DNA of 64,000 bases from Hordeum vulgare subsp. vulgare (taxonomy: Eukaryota > Streptophyta > Magnoliopsida > Poales > Poaceae). Both the position numbers and the translations under genes were made by a program. The stretch spans positions 173,086,689-173,150,688 of the forward strand of contig NC_058523.1 in NCBI RefSeq assembly GCF_904849725.1, read 5' to 3'. How positions within the stretch are numbered: the first letter of the stretch is position 1; every line of letters begins with the position of its first letter. Positions 1 to 10,421 of the stretch are shown here, piece after piece. A model generated the notes under the pieces. That model was not told the origin of the DNA, ran no database searches, and worked only from the letters and a program-made list of their open reading frames with translations.

Positions 1-1358
1 TTCAACACATATACATATCCGGTCTGTGACTTAGAGTCATCCGGATCTGTGTCGAAGCTAGCGTCGACGTAACCCTTTACGACGAGCTCTTCGTCACCTC
101 CATAAACGAGAAACATTTCCTTAGTCCTTTTCAGGTACTTAAGGAGATTCTTGACCGCTGTCCAGTGTTCCATACCTGGATAACTTTGGTACCGCCCTAC
201 CAAACTTATGGCAAGGTTTATATCAGGTCTGGTACACAGCATGGCATACATTAGAGAGCCCACGGCTGAAGCGTAGGGGACAGAACTCATCTTCTCTCTA
301 TCTGCTACCGTGGTCGGCGACTGAGTCTTACTCAATCTCATACCTTGCAAAACTGGCAAGAACCCTTTCTTTGAGTTTTCCATATTGAACTTCTTCAATA
401 TCTTGTCAAGGTATGTACTTTGCGGAAGACCTATGAGGCGTCTCGATCTATCTCTATAGATCTTGATGCCTAATATGTATGCAGCTTCTACAAGGTCCTT
501 CATTGAAAAACTCTTGTTCAAATAGGCCTTTATGCTCTCCAACATCTCTATATTATTCCCCATCAATAATATGTCATCCACATACAGTATGAGGAAAGCT
601 ATAGAGCTCCCACTCACTTTCTTGTACAGATAGGCTTCTCCGTAAACCTGTATGAACCCAAACGCTTTAATCACCTCATTAAAGAGAATGTTCCAACTCC
701 GAGATGCTTGCACCAGCCCATAGATGGAGCGCTGGAGCTTGCACACTTTGTTAGCACCCTTAGGGTCGACAAAACCTTCTAGTTGTATCATATACAACTC
801 TTCTTTAAGGTTCCCGTTAAGGAACGCTGTTTTGACGTCCATTTGCCAAATTTCATAATCATAAAAGGCGGCAATTGCTAACATGATTCGGACTGATTTC
901 AGCTTCGCTACTGGAGAGAAAATCTCTTCGTAGTCAACTCCTTGAATTTGTCGAAAACCCTTTGCGACAAGTCGAGCTTTGTAAACGGTTACATTACCGT
1001 TTGCATCAGTCTTCTTCTTGAAGATCCATTTATTTTCTATGGCTCGCCGGTCATCGGGCAAGTCCACCAAAGTCCATACTTTGTTCTCATACATGGATCC
1101 TATCTCAGATTTCATAGACTCAAGCCATTTGTTGGAATCCGGGCCCGCCATCGCTTCTTCATAGTTCGAAGGTTCACCGTTGTCTAACAACATGATTTCC
1201 ATCACAGGGTTGCCGTACCACTCTGGTGCGGAGCGTGCCCTTGTGGACCTTCGCGATTCAGTAGTAACTTGATCCGAAGCTTCATGATCATCATCATTAA
1301 CTTCCTCTTCAGTCGGTGTAGGCGCCACAGGAACAACTTCCCGCGCTGCGCTACTATC
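1..1358 (-). pseudogene. Copia pol: reverse transcriptase and start of RNase H, open at window edge
   Basis: Translating the minus strand below the TAG at 1359-1361 gives an uninterrupted frame to base 1. It holds the Copia reverse transcriptase, which copies element RNA into cDNA in virus-like particles. Visible motifs are WTLVDLP, the first catalytic aspartate in MDVKTAFLNG, YGLVQASRSWN, the catalytic YVDD box at 573-584, then KDLVEAAYILGIKIYRD and the start of RNase H at the edge. The frame is the same as the upstream protease-integrase part, so only one stop codon separates the two. There is no start codon of its own, since this part normally belongs to one polyprotein. It is the best-preserved of the long-LTR Copia pol genes here. 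Confidence 0.9.
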
Positions 1359-2720
1359 CTATTCGAGATGGGGTGTAATTACCTCATCAAGTTCTACCTT
1401 CCTCCCACTTACTTCTTTTGAGAGAAACTCTTTCTCTAGAAAGGATCCGTTCTTGGCAACAAAGGTTTTACCTTCGGATCTAAGATAGAAGGTATACCCA
1501 ATAGTTTCCTTAGGGTATCGTATGAATACGCATTTCTCCGCTTTGGGTTCGAGCTTTTCTGGTTGAAGTTGCTTCACATAAGCATCGCAGCCCCAAACTT
1601 TAAGAACTGACAACTTAGGTTTCTTGCCAAACCATAGTTCATACGGTGTCGTCTCAATGGATTTAGACGGTGCCCTATTTAAAGTGAATGATGCAGTTTC
1701 TAATGCGTATCCCCAAAATGATAGCGGTAAGTCGGTAAGACACATCATAGATCGTACCATATCTAATAAAGTGCGAATACGACGTTCAGACACTCCGTTG
1801 CGTTGCGGTGTGCCAGGCGGCGTCAGTTGTGAAACGATTCCACACTTCCTTAGGTGTGTGCCAAACTCGTGACTCAAATATTCTCCTCCACGATCAGATC
1901 GTAGACATTTAATTTTTCTATCACGTTGATTCTCAACCTCACTCTGAAATTCCTTGAACTTTTCAAACGTCTCAGATTTGTGCTTCATCAAGTAAATATA
2001 CCCATACCTACTCAAATCATCGGTGAGAGTGAGAACATAACAATAACCACCGCGAGCTTCAACGTTCATTGGACCACACACATCAGTATGTATTATTTCC
2101 AATAAGTCGGTTGCTCTCTCCATTATTCCTGAGAATGGAGTCTTAGTCATCTTGCCCATGAGGCACGGTTCGCATGTGTCAAATGATTTAAAGTCAAGAG
2201 ACTCTAATAGTCCATCAGTATGGAGCTTCTTCATGCGCTTAACGCCGATATGACCAAGGAGGCAGTGCCACAAGTATGTGGGACTATCATTATCAACTTT
2301 GCATCTTTTGGTACTCACACTATGAATATGTGTAACATCACGATCGAGATTCATCAAGAATAAACCATTCACCAGCGGAGCATGACCATAAAACATTTCA
2401 CTCATATAAATAGAACAACCATTATTCTCTGACTTAAATGAGTAGCCGTCTCGCATTAAGCAAGACCCTGATACAATGTTCATGCTTAAAGCTGCTACTA
2501 AATAACAATTATTAATGTTTAAAACTAATCCCGACGGTAGATGTAGAGGTAGCGTGCCGACGGCGATCACATCGACCTTTGAACCATTCCCGACGCGCAT
2601 CGTCACCTCGTCCTTGTCCAGTCTCCGCTTATTCCGCAGTTCCTGCTTTGAGTTGCAAATGTGAGCAACAGCACCGGTATCAAATACCCAGAAGCTACTA
2701 CAAGCGCTGGTAAGGTACAC
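1359..2720 (-). pseudogene. Copia pol: protease and integrase
   Basis: This 453-codon frame starts in the protease, with the catalytic motif WVFDTGAVAH near residue 12. It continues through the GAG-pre-integrase zinc-binding part (WHCLLGHIGVKRMKKLH, then CEPCLMGK) and the integrase core with all three acidic residues visible (HTDVCGP, RSDRGGEY, NGVSERR). Integrase joins the cDNA to host DNA in the nucleus. The frame ends at TAG 1359-1361, and the same frame continues beyond it into reverse transcriptase. The ATG used here lies inside the polyprotein and is not the natural start, which belongs to gag upstream. Confidence 0.9.
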
Positions 2721-2773
2721 ATCAATAACACGTATGTCACATATACCTTTAATGTTGCCGGCCTTCTTGTCCG

Positions 2774-3583
2774 CTAAGTATTTGGGGCAGTTCCGCTTCT
2801 AGTGACCCTTTCCCTTGCAATAGAAGCACTCAGTCTCAGCCTTGGGTCCGTTCTTTTTCTTCTTCCCGGCATCTGGCTTACCGGCGCGGCAACAGCTTTG
2901 TCGTCTTTCTTGAAGTTCTTCTTACCCTTGCCTTTCTTGAAACTAGTGGTCTCGTTGACCATCAACACTTGATGCTCTTTCTTGATTTCTACTTCTGCAG
3001 ACTTGAGCATCGAGTACAACTCGGGAATGGTCTTCTCCATCCCTTGCATGTTGTAGTTAAGCACAAAGCCTTTGTAGCTTGGTGGGAGAGACTGGAGGAT
3101 TCTATCAATTATAGCATCATTCGGAAGTTCGACTCCAAGTGAAGTCAGACGACCGTGTAACCCAGACATTTTGAGTATGTGCTCACTGACAGAACTGTTC
3201 TCCTCCATCTTACAGCTAAAGAACTTGTCGGAGACTTCATATCTCTCGACACGGGCATGAGCTTGAAAAACTAGCTTCAGCTCCTGGAACATCTCATATG
3301 CCCCGTGTTGCTCAAAACGCCTTTGGAGCCCCGTTTCTAAACTGTATAACATGCCACACCTAACGAGAGAGTAGTCATCACTCCGCGTTTGCCAGACGTT
3401 CAGAATGTCCTGGGCTGCTGCGGGAGCGGGAGGGTCACCTAGCGGCGCATCAAGGACATAAGCCTTTTTAGCTGCTTCAAGGATGAGCTTCAAGTTGCGA
3501 ACCCAGTCCGCATAGTGGCTACCATCATCTTTCAGCTTGTTTTTCTCTAGGAATGCGTTGAAATTGAGGTTGACGTTGGACAT
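2774..3583 (-). pseudogene. Copia gag, frameshifted before its zinc knuckle
   Basis: Gag builds the particle that packages element RNA. The start MSNVNLNFNAFLEKNKLKDD and the block MEENSSVSEHILKMSGL are typical of the Angela/BARE family, and a homologous copy lies at 40596 on the other strand. Near base 2885 the reading frame shifts. The last 40 or so residues written in this frame are therefore not gag, and the single CCHC knuckle is read only in the neighbouring frame. In that frame a TAG at 2799-2801 replaces the tryptophan codon after the knuckle histidine. The product would be capsid without a nucleic-acid-binding tail and not fused to pol. Confidence 0.88.
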
Positions 3584-4836
3584 CTACAATATTTATAAAG
3601 ACAACTTTTAGACTAAGTTCATGACAATTAAGTTCATTTAATCAAATTAAGTATGAACTCCCACTTAAATCGACATCCCTCTAGTCATCTAAGTGATACA
3701 TGATCCATGTTGACTAACCCGTGTCCGATCATCACGTGAGACGGACTAGTCACCATGGTGAGCAACTCCATGCTGATCGTATTCAACCATACGACTCATG
3801 TTCGACCTTTCGGTCTCTTGTATTCGAGGTCATGTCTGTACATGCTAAGCTCATCGAGTCAACCTAGGTGTTTCGCGTGTGTAAATCTGGCTTACACCCG
3901 TTGTATGCGAACGTTAGAATCTATCACACCCGATCATCACGTGGTGCTTCGAGACAACGAACCTTTGCAACGGTGCACACTTAGGGGAATACGTTCTCGA
4001 AATTTTAAGAGGGATCATCTTATTATGCTACCGTCGTTCTAAGCAATAACATGTAAAACATGATAAACATCACAATGCAATCATATAGTGACATGATATG
4101 GCCATTATCATATTTTCTCTTTTGATCTCCATCTTCAGGCATCGCATGATCATCATCGTCATCGGCGTGACACCATGATCTCCATCATCATGATCTCCAT
4201 CATCGTGTCTCCGTGAAGTCGTCACGCCAACTACTACTATCACTACTACTATAGCTAACCGTTAGCAATGAAGTAAAAGCAGTAAGCACATGGCGTCGCA
4301 TCTCATACAATAAATTAAGACAACTCCTATGGCTCCTGCCAGTTGTCATACTCATTGACATGCAAGTCGTGAAACCTATTACAATAACATGATCATCTCA
4401 TACATCATACATGCAACATCACAACTTTGGCCATATCACATCACATGTCAAACCCTGCAAAAACAAGTTAGACGTCCTCTAATTGTTGTTGCAAGTTTTA
4501 CGTGGCTGATTTGGGTTTCTAGCAAGAACGCCTTCTTACCTACGCGACAGCCACAAAGATGATATGCCGAAGCTATTTACCCTTCATAAGGACCCTTTTC
4601 ATCAAATCCAATCCGACTAGAGTAGGAGAGACAGACACCCGCTAGCACCTTTATGCACGGTGTGCATGTCTGTCGGTGGAACCAGTCTCACGTAAGCGTA
4701 CGTGTAAAGTCGGTCCGGGCCGCTTCATCCCACAATACCGCCGGAAAAGAATAAGACTAGTAGCGGCAAGCAAATTGAAAAATCATCGCCCACAACTTTT
4801 GTGTTCTACTCGTGCATAGAATCTACGCATAGAAAA
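3584..4836 (-). other. Untranslated leader of the Angela-type Copia element
   Basis: About 1.25 kb lies between the primer-binding site and gag, with no recognised coding sequence. It includes a CAT/ATC-rich stretch near 4130-4260. The part nearest gag (about 3590-4040) matches, in reverse complement, the leader of the second Copia copy at 40125-40595. That comparison locates the CACTA insertion in the other copy. Confidence 0.75.
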
Positions 4837-4852
4837 CCTGGCACGGATGCCA
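4837..4852 (-). promoter_or_regulatory. Decayed primer-binding site (initiator tRNA-Met type)
   Basis: On the minus strand one base after the LTR end reads TGGCATCCGTGCCAGG. This matches the usual plant Copia site TGGTATCAGAGCCAGG at 13 of 16 bases. The canonical form, complementary to initiator methionine tRNA, is intact in the inner Copia element at 21881. Confidence 0.65.
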
Positions 4853-4853
4853 C

Positions 4854-6616
4854 TGTTGGGTAACGTAGCATAAATTCAAAATTTTCCTACGCATATTCAG
4901 ATCTTCCTATGGAGAGACCAGAAATGAGAGAGGGGTAAGAGCATCTTCATACCTTTAAAGATCGCTAAGCAGAAGCGTTGCTAGAACGCGGTTGATGGAG
5001 TCGTACTCGCAGCGATTCCGATCTAGTGCCGAACTACGGCACCTCCGCGTTCAACACACGTGCAGCCCGGTGACGTCTCCCGCACCTTGATCCAGCAAGG
5101 AGGAGGGAGAGGTTGGGGAAGAACTCCAGCAGCACGACGGCGTGGTGTCGATGGAGAGACGAGGTCTCCCGGCAGGGCTTCGCCAAGCACCGGCAGAGAG
5201 GAGGAGGAAGAGGAGCAGGGTTGCGCCGAGGGAGATGGAAAAGTCTAATCCCCAAAGGCCAAAAGTGCCCACTATATATAGGGGGAGGGGAGAGGGGGTG
5301 CCACCCCTAGGGTTCCCACCCTAGGGGGTGTGGCAGCCCCCAGATGGGAGGTGTGGCGGCCAGAAGGGGGAGGAGGGGGTGGCGCACCAACTGGTGGGCC
5401 TTAGGCCCACCTGGCTTAGGGTTTGCCCCCCCCCCTTTTCTCTCCCTTGCGCAATGGGCTGAGTGGGGAGGCGCACCAGCCCACCTAGGGGCTGGTTCCC
5501 ACCCCCACTTGTCCCACCTTACCTCCCGGGGTCGTTGCCCCCCTTCGATGGTCCCCCGGGGCCACCTCCGGTGGTCCCGGTGGTCCCGGTACGTTACCGG
5601 TGATGCCCGAAACACTTCCCGTATTCGAAACCATCCGTCCTATATATCAATCTTTACCTTCGGACCTTTCCGGAGCTCCTCGTGACGTCCGGGATCTCAT
5701 CAGGGACTCCGAACAACTTTCGCTAACCTCGTATAATAATTCCCTATAACCCTAGCATCATCGAACCTTAAGTGTGTAGACCCTACGGGCTCGGGAGACA
5801 CGCAGACATGACCGAGACATCTCTCTGGTCAATAACCATCAGTGGGGTCTGGATACCCATGGTGGCTCCCACTTGCTCCACGATGATCTCATCGGATGAA
5901 CCACGATGTCAAGGATTCAATCAATCCCGTATACGATTCCCTTTGTCTGTCGGTATAGAACTTGCCCGAGATTCGATCGTCGGTATACCTATACCTTGTT
6001 CAATCTCGTTACCGGTAAGTCTCTTTACTCGTTCCGTAGCACGTCATCGTGTGACTAACTCCTTAGTCACATTGAGCTCATGATGATGTTCTACCGAGTG
6101 GGCCCAGAGATACCTCTCCGTCACACGGGGTGACAAATCCCGATCTCGATTCGTACCAACCCAACAGACACTTTCGGAGGCACCCGTAGTGCACCTTTAT
6201 AGTCACCCAGTTACGTTGTGACGTTTGATACACCCAAAGCACTCCTACGGTATCCGGGAGTTGCACAATCTCATGGTCAAAGGAAAAGATACTTGACATT
6301 AGAAAAGCTTTAGCATACGAACAATACGATCTAGTGCTACGCTTAGGATTGGGTCTTGTCCATCACATCATTCTCCCAATGATGTGATCCCGTTATCAAT
6401 GACATCTAATGCCCATGATCAGGAAACCATGATCATCTATTGACTAACGAGCTAGCCAACTAGAGGCTTGCTAGGGACACATTGTGATCTATTTATTCAC
6501 ACATGTATTACTGTTTCCTGTTAATAAAATTATAGCATGAACAATAGACGATTATCATGAACAAGGAAATATGATAATAACCACATTATTATTGCCTCTA
6601 GGGCATATTTCCAACA
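4854..6616 (-). repeat. 5' LTR of the Angela-type Copia element (1763 bp)
   Basis: In element orientation it runs TGTTGGAAATATGCCCTAG (6616 downward) to ACGTTACCCAACA (ending 4854), with TGTTGG/CCAACA inverted ends. The LTR carries promoter and polyadenylation signals for the element. Short open frames of 60-113 codons on both strands here are GC-rich leader sequence, not genes. Confidence 0.92.
5271..5280 (-). promoter_or_regulatory. Putative TATA box of the Angela-type LTR
   Basis: The minus strand reads TATATATAGT, about 420 bp before the internal edge of the LTR and followed by GC-rich transcribed leader. The solo LTR at 31885 has a similar CCTATATATA box at 33211-33220 in the equivalent place. 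Confidence 0.6.
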
Positions 6617-7474
6617 GAACACGCTCTTCAGTACTTTACACAAAGTGCTGCAATCTGGTGGAAAATGCATCATGCCATACAAGGATTTAGTGGAGTAGAA
6701 AGTTGGGACGAATTCAAGAAGACTCTGTTACGATCCCGTCTCATTCAGAAGGGCTATGATAATCCGAAGGAGAAGGCTGTTGCATGCAAGATCTGTGGAG
6801 AAATAGGACACACCCAGGAAGAACACACGGATGGATGCACTCATTGTGAAGAAAATCACCCAGCTGAGGAGTGCCCAAGTAGTCAGGTGACTTGTTTCCT
6901 TTGTGAAGGAACCACCCACTACCCAGCTCAGTGTCACATTTACCCCAAGGTGCAACAAGTTGTCAAGCAGCAGAAAGATGCAGTGAAGGAAACCCTCAAG
7001 AAGAAGATTCTAGAAGAACATGTGATGATTGAAAATATTGAAGACCCTGATGGACAAGGTCTGACCAGATTTTTCTCCAACGCATGCTACTCATGTGGAG
7101 AAGAAGGACATTAGTCACAGGACTGCACGAAGAGAAGCCAAGAGTATTTGGGAAACTTACTGACGGAAGAAGTGGAGTTTGATCCACTTGAAATAGAAGA
7201 ACTGGCCAAAATAAAGGAATCCGGAAAGAAGAAAAAGTTCCCTCGAAAGAGCCAAATCTCTGCAGACATAGACCTGAGTCATGTCAGATGTTACAAGTGT
7301 ATGAAATTTGGCCACCACAAATACATGTGCTCAGGAAGGAAGCCGGGAACCCAAGGAGCAAAGGCAAACAATAAGACGCCTCGAGACTTGTCAGAAATCA
7401 TTTGCTTTTGTTGCAAGGAAGCAGGACATTTTGCCAGCGATTGTCCAGAAAGGAAGAAAGCTAGAATGGAGTAG
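6617..7474 (+). pseudogene. Gag with five to six CCHC zinc knuckles, truncated at 5' end
   Basis: The frame is open from the first base after the Angela LTR (EHALQYFTQSAAIWWKMHHA), which is a retrotransposon capsid C-terminus, so the N-terminal part was cut off by the insertion. It then shows an unusual array of zinc knuckles: a long-spaced CxxCx4Hx8C, then CTHCEENHPAEEC, CFLCEGTTHYPAQC, CYSCGEEGH, CYKCMKFGHHKYMC and CFCCKEAGHFASDC. Most retrotransposon gag proteins have one or two. The only break is TAG at 7112-7114, right after the histidine of the fourth knuckle. The same frame then runs on to the stop at 7472. Knuckles bind element RNA during packaging. Confidence 0.8.
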
Positions 7475-7827
7475 TAAGTTTTGACCATGGCAATAAGTGT
7501 AGTCCGAAGCACTCTTGTTTTTCATGAGATCATGGAGTGAAATTTTTGTTACAGAATTCCCTGAGATTGTAATAACATCATGAATAAATGGAATTTATTT
7601 GTCTCATGATTGTCTATGTTGAAAATGTATGCGTTGTTTCTCTACGAGCAAAGATCTCTAAACAATTATGAGGATATGAGAAAATATGGTCTATGCAAGC
7701 ATGAGTATAATTCATTTTAAGTGTGGTAGTAATCGGTAAACCCACAGGATCCATTGAGTAGGAGTGTACCATGATTACCAAGGAGACACATACATTCCTC
7801 TGAGTACCTATTTACTGACACCTGCAG
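7475..7827 (+). other. Spacer between gag and second ORF
   Basis: AT-rich sequence without a recognised coding frame. It contains the first polypurine-like copy at 7710-7730. An internal promoter or subgenomic signal cannot be judged by eye. Confidence 0.5.
7710..7730 (+). promoter_or_regulatory. Polypurine-tract-like motif, copy 1 of 3
   Basis: TTCATTTTAAGTGTGGTAG here is the same as the motif directly before the 3' LTR at 9184. It lies between gag and the second reading frame, where a second-strand primer would not be expected. Confidence 0.55.
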
Positions 7828-8283
7828 ATGACAACTCTCTACGAATCATTCCTCAAGGGCCCAGAAATGATCATGACCCTGACCAGTGATCATGATTACC
7901 CGAAAATCCGGAAGGACATGATGAAGCACATTCACCTTGAAGGAGATGCAGTCTACAAAGGCTACCCATTTGTGGAAAATGGAGTGGAACTTTGGTACGT
8001 GGAAGTACACCTCCACCATGTGAAAGGAGTTTGTCCAAAGACTATGGGGCAATACTTTTTCATTTCACGTGTACCACGAGCAACCTTCTTTGATGCTGTT
8101 CGTGAAGCTGCCATGGAAGCCATACGTCAGATCGGAGAAATACTTGAAGCAAGACTCCGTCATACCCAGGAATACCTGAGTGAAGTGCATGCTGAGATGA
8201 TGGAGATGAAGCTAATGGCCACCATGATGAAGCAAAAGATGGATGATTTCAAGGAGCACCTCGGAAAGTTCGAGTGGAACTAA
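7828..8283 (+). CDS. Second ORF of the gag-only element, unknown function, coiled-coil C-terminus
   Basis: An intact 151-codon frame from ATG to TAA, on the same strand as gag. The N-terminal two thirds is a mixed alpha/beta-looking domain (GVELWYVEVHLHHV, GQYFFISRVPRATFFDA). The last 60 residues are rich in Glu, Lys, Met and Leu at heptad-like spacing (EILEARLRHTQEYLSEVHAE, MKLMATMMKQKMDDFKEHL), suggesting a coiled coil. There is no signal peptide or membrane segment. I recognise no protease, polymerase or integrase motif. It may be a second structural protein or an accessory factor of the element. Staying open while the neighbouring gag has a stop may be chance at this length. Function unknown. 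Confidence 0.55.
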   Translation: MTTLYESFLKGPEMIMTLTSDHDYPKIRKDMMKHIHLEGDAVYKGYPFVENGVELWYVEVHLHHVKGVCPKTMGQYFFISRVPRATFFDAVREAAMEAIRQIGEILEARLRHTQEYLSEVHAEMMEMKLMATMMKQKMDDFKEHLGKFEWN

Positions 8284-9183
8284 AGTACCTCCCAGAGAGG
8301 CAGATGAATAAAGTTGGCAGAAATGCTTGACCATACCGAACAATGTGGATGGCAGCATTTGTAATAGAGTACTTTTGAATTGGAGTTTTTGATAAGAAAT
8401 TAAGGATGCAATAAAGGATTGATTATGAAATGAATAGATGTATGGAAGAAGCTATGATGGATCAGCAAACGTTTTCTTAGGAGCATACGAAAACTTGAGA
8501 GTTGTGAAGATACGATAGATGTTTCGTTCAGCTTGCAGAACCAATGGATTATCCGAACTTCGTTCGTGGAAAAGAGAAATTCTGCAACGCTTGTGAGGAT
8601 GCCCAAGTGTTAGAATGCGAGATTCGCTAAACCTTATACAGGGAAATGATTTGGGTGCGGAATGGATTGATCACCATGACGACTTACTCTTATCATTTAT
8701 CTTGCTATTCGGAATGGTAAATCTGAGAGACTTACCCATATAGAGAGACGACGTTCTTTGAAGCTTTTGTTTAAGCCTTAGAATGGTATGATGAAAGCCT
8801 CAAGTACATGGCATTTGTTGTCACGCGTAGGAAATTTTACGGTGAGAATGAAACCAAGACCTCTCTCTCTGCAGGATAACCACAAATGGTAGACCACCAT
8901 GAGAATCATCGATAGGTTAGTTAGTATTGACCGTGAGACTGTCAGTTAAGAAGACCCAATGACGGAAGAAGCTTATATCAACGGGAGAGCATCACCAAAG
9001 GATTTAATATGAAGACTGTGCGATGTCAGATGCCAAAACCCCAAAGGATCGTTAAAGCATTTTGAGGGACCAGTATCTCTCATTTTAAGTGTGGTAGCAT
9101 CCCACTTTGCAAGAGATTGGATTGCTAGAAGACCCCCAAACCCTAACCTTTTCTTTCTAGCCTCTTCGAATCTCGAGGACGAG
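8284..9183 (+). other. Non-coding 3' internal region of the gag-only element
   Basis: About 0.9 kb of A- and G-rich sequence with no recognised protein. It holds a second polypurine-like copy at 9080-9097. This is where an autonomous Gypsy element would carry pol, and none is present. Confidence 0.55.
9080..9097 (+). promoter_or_regulatory. Polypurine-tract-like motif, copy 2 of 3
   Basis: TCATTTTAAGTGTGGTAG followed directly by CATCCC. The true LTR start is TGTAACATCCC, so this copy may preserve part of an old motif-LTR junction with TGTAA missing. Confidence 0.55.
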
Positions 9184-9204
9184 ATTCATTTTAAGTGTGG
9201 TAGT
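9184..9204 (+). promoter_or_regulatory. Polypurine-tract-like motif before the 3' LTR, copy 3 of 3
   Basis: TTCATTTTAAGTGTGGTAG lies immediately before the LTR start at 9206, preceded by CTCGAGGACGAGAT. Gypsy elements of grasses commonly have a TTTTAAG...GGTAG purine-rich primer here, which primes second-strand DNA synthesis. Confidence 0.7.
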
Positions 9205-9978
9205 TTGTAACATCCCAAAATTATAAATTTTGGAATGTTAAAATAATTATTAGATTGATTATTTGTTTGTTTGCCTGAGTGATTGAAACTTGAGTGAAAT
9301 TTGAAACTTTTCAAAACTTTTGAATGAGAGGGAATAAAATGACTTTCCCTTTCTCCAGTGAATTCAAATTCAATCTTTTAAAACCAAAGAGAGAAGATGA
9401 CATGACTTCTTCAACTATAAAGAATTTGAACGGAGATATTTGCATATGAATTCTTTTGCATTTCTATTTGTTTTCTTCGTGCAAGAAATGCCGGGAAATA
9501 AAATTCTGTCAAACAGAAAAGAGAGGAGGAACATGACCCTCAAACCCACGGGCATTTTGAAGGTTATTTGAACCCTAAAACTTAGAGGGTCATTTGAAAA
9601 TTATTTGCAAAAGAAAATAAATCTTTTAGGCAATTTTGTGAAAATAATTTTTTCTGAAGTTTTTATTTTTGCCGTGGGAAAATGCCCATCATTTATATTT
9701 TATTTTTCTGATAATTTTAGTATATAGAAACTCTTTATTCCGAATTGATTTGAATTCCCTTTTATCATTTTAGTTTCCTAGTTTTAAAAATAGGAAAGAT
9801 ATCTCTATTAAATGGAAATAAGAGCTGGCCCATTAAGACACTTTCCAAATTTGGCCCAACAAGATCATCTCCTACCTCTCTCTTTCCTCACGTTACAGAA
9901 GTTTCCATCAATGGAGGAAGGAATTCTCTCCTTTCCGATCTCCCTCTTCTTTCCTTCCGGACGCCATCCGAGACCGCT

Positions 9979-9985
9979 TATAAAT
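9979..9985 (+). promoter_or_regulatory. Putative TATA box in the long LTR
   Basis: TATAAAT at 9979-9985, followed by a GC- and CT-rich leader and an ATG in GCCACCATGG context at 10389. Confidence 0.6.
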
Positions 9986-10388
9986 TCCCACCGTCCTCCT
10001 CTCTCCGTTTTTCCCTTTTCCCAACCCCAACTCCCCTGCCGCGTCGCCCGCCCAAACCTCGCCGGAGCAACTGCCCAAGACGAGCCCGCAACACCTGCAC
10101 GAGCCCCCCATCGCCCCTGCACTCCGCACCCCCTGCAGCCCTCCCCTACCCCGCTGCACCACCCACGCCCCACCCCACCCCACCCCCTCGCCCTGCACCT
10201 CGCCAGAGCTACTGCCCCTCCCCGACCAGGAGCTTTTCTCCAGGAAACTCCTCCACCGACCCCCCCCCCCTGTAGGTCCCTCCACCCAGTCGCCCCCCCT
10301 ACACCCCCCCTGCCACCCCACCTCCTCCACCGGCCCCTTCCCCACCCTCGCCGGAGCTCCACCCCGACCCCAGCATCCCTCGGCCACC

Positions 10389-10421
10389 ATGGCTAGCACG
10401 GAAGCAACTCCCAGCCACGGT
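10389..10421 (+). promoter_or_regulatory. Leader ATG and 5' splice donor inside the LTR
   Basis: An ATG in strong context opens a ten-codon exon (MASTEATPSH) that ends at CACG followed by GTAAGG, a good donor, at 10420. The AT-rich downstream kilobase looks intronic. The element transcript may be spliced from its LTR leader into internal sequence. No acceptor was assigned. Confidence 0.4.

Larger units (their letters stand above)
1..6616 (-). mobile_element. Angela/WIS/BARE-type Copia retrotransposon, 3' part outside window
   Basis: The element reads right to left: 5' LTR (4854-6616), primer-binding site, long leader, gag, then pol with protease, integrase and reverse transcriptase in Copia order. 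Its RNase H end and 3' LTR lie left of base 1, so only one target-site flank is visible. It is inserted in the gag reading frame of the next element, which resumes at 6617. Catalytic motifs are intact, but three lesions break the frame: a frameshift near 2885, a TAG in the zinc knuckle at 2799-2801 and a TAG at 1359-1361. It could move only with help from other copies. Family assignment rests on the LTR start and the gag and pol sequence, which I recognise as Angela/WIS/BARE. Confidence 0.9.

Noticed and set aside
9812..10399. 194-codon Pro-rich frame and antisense Gly-rich frames as genes
   Set aside because: They lie on the GC-rich leader of an LTR just after its TATA box. Frames overlap on both strands with no domain.
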